In this document: piece by piece, positions 7,951-12,030 of the stretch
How positions within the stretch are numbered: the first letter of the stretch is position 1
How the letters are laid out: every line of letters starts with the position of its first letter
Source of the DNA: Oehlia diaphana
Taxonomy: Eukaryota; Glomeromycota; Glomeromycetes; Glomerales; Glomeraceae
Assembly: GCA_003833135.1 (NCBI GenBank)
Contig: QZLH01000986.1
Span: 15,823 to 27,852, forward strand
Direction of reading: 5' to 3'
DNA: 12,030 nucleotides
The notes under the pieces: model-generated
Told to the model about the DNA's origin: nothing
What the model saw: the letters and a program-made list of their open reading frames with translations, nothing else
Database searches by the model: none
Made by a program: the position numbers and the translations under genes

Positions 7951-9138
7951 ATGTCCAAACTTAATAAAGATATTCTTTTCTTGATATTTGAGGAATTACG
8001 TGATAATCCAAAATTCCTTTTTTCATGCTTAATGGTTAACAGAGTTTGGTGTGAAACCGTGATTCCAATTTTATGGAGGAACCCCTGGCGCTATGCTATA
8101 AAATATTATAATAAAAATTCTTTATATTCTATTCTTACTTCTTACTTGTCCAACGATATTAAAGAATTCTTCGCAAAGAAAAAAATCAACATTCCAGGTC
8201 AATCAATTGCATTTGATTATTTGTCTTTCTGTAAGAGTATTAATATAGAAATTATAGATATTATAATTTCCATTGGATCAGAATATAATCGATTTCTTTT
8301 GAAAGAGGAAATTTATAGTTTCTTGATGAAGAAATGTCCAGAAATAAAGTATTTAAATATATGTGGCACCTATGATATACTACATCTTCCAGAAGCAAAG
8401 TTCCGCCTTGAATCACTTTGTGAATTAACGTGTCACACATTGATTAATCCTAAGTATTTTTACAGATTAGCACATATCTGTCAACAAATACAAAGCATCA
8501 TCATTATTAATAAAAACTTAAAAGCTAATCCTGGGACTACTAAATTAATCGAATTTCAAAAAAATTTGAAATATTTTGAATGGGTAGATGAATTTGAAGT
8601 AGAAAATGACATGTATTATTGGGAAATGTTGGAAGATCCTTATACAGAAATTTTTAATGCATTAAAGAAGCATGCAAATACTCTTAATCATTTTCAGTTT
8701 GATAATTCATTAGATAATTACCATGATGATGGTGATTATACATTTCTACAAGACGCACTCCTAGAACTTCATAATATAAAAATATTAAAAATTAGTTCTC
8801 CTCTATTGTCAAATAATGATGATTTTAATAAAAAATTGGAAATGGTGGCTTATCGTAACCTTGAGTTTATAGAAATTGATTTTATATATATTTACCAAGT
8901 TAATTACATAATTAAAAATAGCTTATTTCTTAGAGAATTAAAGATCAATCATTTTTGTATAGAAAAAGATTCCTTTAATGATGATTCTCTTAATTTTATT
9001 CGTACAATTTATGAAAATTGTTTTTTAATTGAATATTTAACAATTCCTATGTTTCCATTATTGGAAAATTACTTTATTGAATTCAGAATTTACGATCTTT
9101 ATATTTTAAAGAAGAATATGAAAAAGGGAAGGGTTTAG
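7951..9138 (+). CDS. F-box domain protein (truncated by frameshift)
   Basis: A 395-residue open frame. Residues about 3-45 match an F-box: LNKDILFLIFEEL, then CLMVNRVWCE and IPILWRNPW. F-box proteins bind Skp1 and bring substrates to the SCF ubiquitin ligase. The rest is rich in Leu, Ile and Asn with irregular LRR-like spacing (for example CPEIKYLNICGTY and LRELKINHF), which would hold the substrate surface; no target can be named. Expanded families of such F-box/LRR-like proteins are typical of Rhizophagus genomes. The start follows a TATA box and an A-rich context. The last residues, from about FRIYDLYI onward, are out of frame with the natural C-terminus, which continues in another frame to 9380. 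The stop at 9136-9138 is therefore probably premature. The protein may still be made with an altered tail of about 15-20 residues. Confidence 0.8.
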   Translation: MSKLNKDILFLIFEELRDNPKFLFSCLMVNRVWCETVIPILWRNPWRYAIKYYNKNSLYSILTSYLSNDIKEFFAKKKINIPGQSIAFDYLSFCKSINIEIIDIIISIGSEYNRFLLKEEIYSFLMKKCPEIKYLNICGTYDILHLPEAKFRLESLCELTCHTLINPKYFYRLAHICQQIQSIIIINKNLKANPGTTKLIEFQKNLKYFEWVDEFEVENDMYYWEMLEDPYTEIFNALKKHANTLNHFQFDNSLDNYHDDGDYTFLQDALLELHNIKILKISSPLLSNNDDFNKKLEMVAYRNLEFIEIDFIYIYQVNYIIKNSLFLRELKINHFCIEKDSFNDDSLNFIRTIYENCFLIEYLTIPMFPLLENYFIEFRIYDLYILKKNMKKGRV

Positions 9139-9380
9139 AATATGGGGATTACTTATCAAATGTGTTAATTAAAGAAGCATCAACAAATCTAAGAAAAATA
9201 GGAATTCCTCATGGTATTAGGTTTTCTTTAGAAACTTTAGAAGCATTCTTTGAAAAATGGAAGGGACGATCTGCAATTTCCATTCATTTAGTTGAGTATT
9301 ATCTTTATCAAACTGATTCATATATGAAACTGGTCGATAAATATAAGATTGAAGGAGTAATTAAAGATATAAACATATAG
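9093..9380 (+). pseudogene. Out-of-frame C-terminal part of the F-box gene
   Basis: In the frame offset from the main F-box ORF, the sequence reads LRSLYFKEEYEKGKGLEYGD and onward through IRFSLETLEAFFEKWKG to EGVIKDINI and a stop at 9378-9380. It is a natural continuation of an F-box/LRR-like protein, with no ATG of its own (GTG at 9162). The join with the upstream frame falls near 9083-9092, where FIEF runs straight into LRSLYF. A small deletion that removed a few residues and shifted the frame is the likely cause. No splice sites that could bridge it are visible in the few bases available. Confidence 0.65.
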
Positions 9381-9421
9381 ATAATTCAATTGCATTACTG
9401 AGGGAATTACTACTCATTTTA

Positions 9422-9427
9422 AATAAA
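9422..9427 (+). terminator. Poly(A) signal candidate of the F-box gene
   Basis: An AATAAA hexamer 42 nt after the stop of the out-of-frame C-terminal part. It fits 9380 rather than 9138 being the ancestral end of the gene. Confidence 0.4.
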
Positions 9428-9591
9428 GACTACAATTTTCTTTTGCGGTATAAAATTTATAAATACTAATTATATATCTATGTATTATGATTTATAAGAA
9501 CAATTTAATAAAGATTTTCATCTATAACCGAATAAATCTCTGTTTTTATTTTATGAATAATATATTTTTTAATATCAGGTGGCTGTATAGA

Positions 9592-10136
9592 CAAATGTGC
9601 CCAGATCACCACAACTGCAATATTAGCCGGGTGGCAATTCTGGAAAGACATCGATTTGCACCAAATTTTTAAAAAATATAAAAAGGACCGTTGTTGGAGG
9701 TGCAGTTGGATTAGTTAGTTAGTAGAGGTTTTTTTCAGTTTAAGTTTAGTATAGATTTTATTTTCAACAGATAGATATACGGATATTACAGAACGCCGAT
9801 AGAGGAAGTAAATATCGTATATTCGTATTTAGTTCAATTGTTAATAAACCGCCCGATTGTTTCCAATTTATTACAACTCGTTTTTTTCTTTAAAGTGTTC
9901 ATTAACCTATATTGACCTTTAGTTACATATCGTTTTGTTATTTATACATGGTTTACTTTCACTAATTGATATCATATACACGTTATCATTAATTTATTAT
10001 TATTCAATTATCTATTTTCCATTATTTGCATACATTAACCGATTTACTTTAACACCTGATAACTAACGACATATTACCTTGCGATTATTAACCAATCTTA
10101 TATTTCCTTCTGTTACCCGGTGGTAAGAATTTCACC
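9592..10136 (+). mobile_element. LTR-like repeat, copy A
   Basis: This stretch matches 10669-11211 in the same orientation, with many substitutions and small gaps. Shared landmarks in order are GCCGGGTGG (against GCCGGATGG), a TATA-like box (TATAAAAAGG at 9677), TGGAGG, the core AGATAGATATAC at 9769-9780 followed by ATTACAGA.CGCCGA, AATAAA at 9843-9848, GTTTCC, GTGTTCATTA and GTTACATAT. A TATA box about 160 nt before AATAAA is the U3-R layout of an LTR. The roughly 80-bp left part has higher GC than its surroundings. No gag or pol sequence and no clear TG..CA ends are visible, so a solo or eroded LTR is inferred. Confidence 0.45.
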
Positions 10137-10155
10137 TTCTGATATAACTATTGGA

Positions 10156-10395
10156 CTAACCTAAGATATTTATATTTGTTTTCTTTGTTGTTTTGATTTC
10201 ATATTTGTTGATGCAGCTTTTGCATATGTTAGCAAAATCTAAACTCTCAGGAGCTTTAAGTATAGTAGGTACATTAACTTTAAACCATTCAAGAAAGGTA
10301 TAATATATTGCTTTCTTACATTTTATATACCCACTTTGTAATTGGTTTGCAAAGAGATCTCTTGATTTTTTATAAGAGTCTTGGGGTGTTTGCAC
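10156..10395 (-). CDS. Unrecognised minus-strand open stretch, probably a fragment
   Basis: An open frame of 79 codons without an ATG (first codon GTG, preceded by in-frame stops). Its composition looks protein-like rather than random AT-rich translation: an aromatic patch (AIYYTFLEWFKV) is followed by a Cys-x-x-Cys pair (ICKSCINKY) near the C-terminus. It lies between the two LTR-like copies and runs against their orientation. It could be the last exon of a host gene, a piece of a transposase, or chance. I do not recognise the family. Confidence 0.3.
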   Translation of the reverse strand: MQTPQDSYKKSRDLFANQLQSGYIKCKKAIYYTFLEWFKVNVPTILKAPESLDFANICKSCINKYEIKTTKKTNINILG

Positions 10396-10668
10396 AAGTT
10401 ATACAAACTAAATATATCGGACAAATATTAGGACTATAAGTTAAAGATGCAGTCTGACATTTATATATATATACACACATATATTTTTGGAAAAAATAAA
10501 TATAAATATGATATGAAATTATAAATCAATAAATTATATCAACGAGTTACGGTTAACTATTTTAACTATTATCATAAACAAAGCAAGTATCATGGGACAA
10601 TCCGATATCCAACATACTGGACCGGATGTTGGGTTCAAAATATTACTTTGTCTGAATAATTTGAAAAC
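10396..10668. other. Spacer between LTR-like copies with a short hairpin
   Basis: AT-rich sequence with TATA/CA alternation at 10461-10485. CCAACAT (10609-10615) and ATGTTGG (10626-10632) form a perfect 7-bp inverted repeat with a 10-nt loop. The sequence from about 10590 on is richer in GC and may belong to the 5' part of LTR-like copy B, which would then extend further left than the matched portion. Confidence 0.3.
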
Positions 10669-11211
10669 AGCTGTAAACAGGCAAAATCGTCTGATCGGTG
10701 AATTTGACCGGAAGGAAAAATTGGCCGGATGGAAAATTTGTCCGATAAGCAAATTAGTACCAGATTTCAGACGATATATATACGACCGATCGTGGAGGTT
10801 TTGAAAAAAGTGTATGGTTTTATTTTTAAAAAGATAGATATACAAATATTACAGAGCGCCGACAGAGGCAGTAATATTGTATTTTATTTAAGTGTTAATA
10901 AACCCTGCCTATTTGTTTCCGATTTCTTACAATTCGTTTATTTGATTACAGTGTTCATTAGTATCTTGCGTTACATATAGTTTAATTATCTATACACAAT
11001 TTATTTTTTTCGATTGTCAACTAATTAATATATACACGTTTTAATTACTTCATTGTTCATTTACTGATTGCTCATTATTTGCGTACACATTATCCGATTT
11101 ATTTCACCACTTGATATTTAACGTCATATTATCTTGCTGATTATTACCGATCCTTATTTATCTTTCTGTTACTACCTAACCGAACGTTAAAAACTGGTGG
11201 TCTGTTCATTT
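10669..11211 (+). mobile_element. LTR-like repeat, copy B
   Basis: The direct-repeat partner of 9592-10136, about 1.06-1.1 kb downstream. It carries GCCGGATGG, a TATATATA box at 10775-10782, TGGAGG, the core AGATAGATATAC at 10832-10843 with ATTACAGAGCGCCGA, AATAAA at 10897-10902, GTTTCC, GTGTTCATTA and GTTACATAT. Compared with copy A it has an insertion of about 20 bp after GTTAC near 11174. The divergence is too great for the two LTRs of one recent insertion. Two independent old insertions of related elements, or a duplicated segment, are more likely. Short open frames across it on both strands are by-products. Confidence 0.45.
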
Positions 11212-11286
11212 CCGTTATTCCGGTCAGATTTTGTTGTACAAAAATTATCCAATAAAATTTTTTGATTTTCTTTCGAAATTTACAAC

Positions 11287-11292
11287 TTTATT
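11287..11292 (-). terminator. Poly(A) signal candidate for a minus-strand gene
   Basis: TTTATT on the plus strand reads AATAAA on the minus strand, about 50 nt downstream of the stop codon at 11341-11343. The spacing supports a real gene end on this strand. Confidence 0.3.
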
Positions 11293-11340
11293 TCACTCTA
11301 CTATATAATTATAATATTGTAAAGATTGCAACAAAACCTG

Positions 11341-11453
11341 TTACCCTTCCATGTTCTCGGTCGACATTGTTAATTTACGTTTATATTCTTTTATTTGTTG
11401 AACCATTTGTTCAAGAGGAATAAAGTTAAAGATATTTTTCAACCATTTTTTCT
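11341..11453 (-). CDS. Probable terminal exon of an unrecognised minus-strand gene
   Basis: Read on the minus strand, an acceptor (TTAATTTTCCTCAG, ending at 11454) precedes a 113-nt open segment. It is two bases plus 36 codons ending in TAA, with KKWLKNIFNF near its start and MSTENMEG at its end. The frame closes 18 nt upstream of the acceptor, as expected at an intron edge, and a minus-strand AATAAA follows about 50 nt downstream. Higher GC at its end and a mixed codon choice look coding. The matching donor is unclear: the nearest, GTATCT, lies only about 20 nt away, and the GTATAA donor near 11570 arrives in a different phase. The product is not recognised. Confidence 0.35.
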
Positions 11454-11552
11454 CTGAGGAAAATTAATAGATACCTTGTCATGCTATATATAAGATTTTA
11501 TGCAACAAAATATAATAGAAATCGACAACTATATTATGAAATAATTTTAACT

Positions 11553-11792
11553 TTAATATTGATATGCTTTATACTTTAGAATTTTGAACTTATTATTCCA
11601 TGCAATAACAATTAATTCGCAATTCGCGAGAGATGAAAAATTAAGATTTTCATTATTGCCGTTTTCAAAGTGATTGAAATTGATAACATAAAAAATTCTC
11701 ATATACGAAAAAAAAATTTTTGATCGATAAAAATATTGATGGTACGATCGGTAAGTTACATTTGTTTTAAGAGAAAAAATTAAATAAATGGA
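11553..11792 (-). CDS. Possible upstream exon of the minus-strand gene
   Basis: A minus-strand frame is open for 79 codons, with an internal ATG at 11700-11702 that would give 49 residues. The second half reads FENGNNENLNFSSLANCEL and then IVIAWNNKFKIL, which looks more like protein than random AT-rich translation. The first half, rich in Phe, Tyr and Ile, does not. A GT donor near 11570 could link it to the exon at 11341-11453, but the phases disagree with the longer reading there. I cannot name a family. Confidence 0.22.
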   Translation of the reverse strand, partial: SIYLIFSLKTNVTYRSYHQYFYRSKIFFSYMRIFYVINFNHFENGNNENLNFSSLANCELIVIAWNNKFKILKYKAYQY

Positions 11793-11896
11793 TCATCTTA
11801 TTATCCAATTTCTTTCAAGGGGATTGCATTTCTTGGCATTTTTTAATTTAAAGATCTTAATTTTTTATCGTTCTACTATATATATACCGTATTCAT

Positions 11897-11961
11897 CCGA
11901 AAATAAGCAACCCCCGAAAATAAGCAACTCCTAAAATATTTAATACCCGAAAATAAGCAAC
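11897..11961. repeat. Short tandem repeat of CCGAAAATAAGCAAC
   Basis: Three perfect 15-bp copies start at 11897, 11914 and 11947. The spacing is 17 and 33 bp, so a degraded copy (CCTAAAATATTTAATAC, from 11930) probably fills the larger gap. GC-containing repeats of this kind often mark the ends of DNA transposons, but the window ends before a partner could be seen. Confidence 0.6.
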
Positions 11962-12030
11962 AACCTTGAATATTAACTAGTATTGTGTTAAAACTTATGT
12001 AATGTAATAAAAAGATCTTAAATAATAAAT

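Noticed and set aside
9592..9670. tRNA, SINE head or Pol III RNA gene
   Set aside because: The GC-richer block ends in a T run but has no convincing A and B boxes or cloverleaf, and it aligns with the LTR-like copy B.
10534..10845. Open frames on both strands over 10534-10980 and the plus frame at 9487-9672
   Set aside because: They lie within or across the LTR-like repeats, differ between the two copies and show no recognisable protein features.

Overview
The window looks like AT-rich nuclear DNA of a fungus. The best fit is an arbuscular mycorrhizal fungus of the Rhizophagus/Glomeromycotina type. The reasons are spliceosomal introns with GT..AG ends, TATA boxes followed by CCCTATTTTT-like pyrimidine tracts before start codons, AATAAA signals after stop codons, and two gene types that are hugely expanded in those fungi: a TKL-like kinase with a coiled-coil tail, and an F-box/LRR-like protein. 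This assignment is inference from protein character; no search was possible.

Layout. 1-2100 is AT-rich and apparently non-coding. It contains a 115-bp element bounded by compound inverted repeats of ATCACC/GGTGAT (136-250), a TA microsatellite (589-613) and a second imperfect inverted-repeat element (1508-1718). At 2101-2176 there is a TATA box, a pyrimidine tract and a candidate start codon. From there to 4806 runs the most unusual part of the window: about 24 tandem, diverged units of 80-119 bp. Each looks like a complete small intron (GTAAGT-type donor, CTAAC-like branch point, T-rich tract, AG acceptor), and neighbouring units are separated by exactly 3 nt. The 3-nt 'exon' differs between units (TTG, GGA, ATC, AAC, CAT, CTC, AAA, GGT) while the flanking AG and GT hold.

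At 4807-7120 follows the body of a kinase plus coiled-coil gene with one ordinary intron (5021-5099). It is degenerate, with five in-frame stops and about five frameshifts, and the catalytic Asp of HRD and the DFG Asp are lost. The array may therefore be the 5' part of this gene: the reading phase from the ATG at 2176 through the 3-nt exons and a final 1-nt exon arrives in the kinase frame.

7121-7886 is an intergenic gap. At 7951-9138 is an F-box gene with its own TATA box. A small deletion and frameshift near 9083-9092 separates it from its C-terminal part (9093-9380), which is followed by an AATAAA signal.

9592-10136 and 10669-11211 are two diverged direct copies of a sequence with a TATA-like box, a conserved core and AATAAA in the same order, which is the organisation of retrotransposon LTRs. 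Between them is an unrecognised minus-strand open stretch (10156-10395). The right end has a probable terminal exon of a minus-strand gene (11341-11453) and a short tandem repeat (11897-11961).
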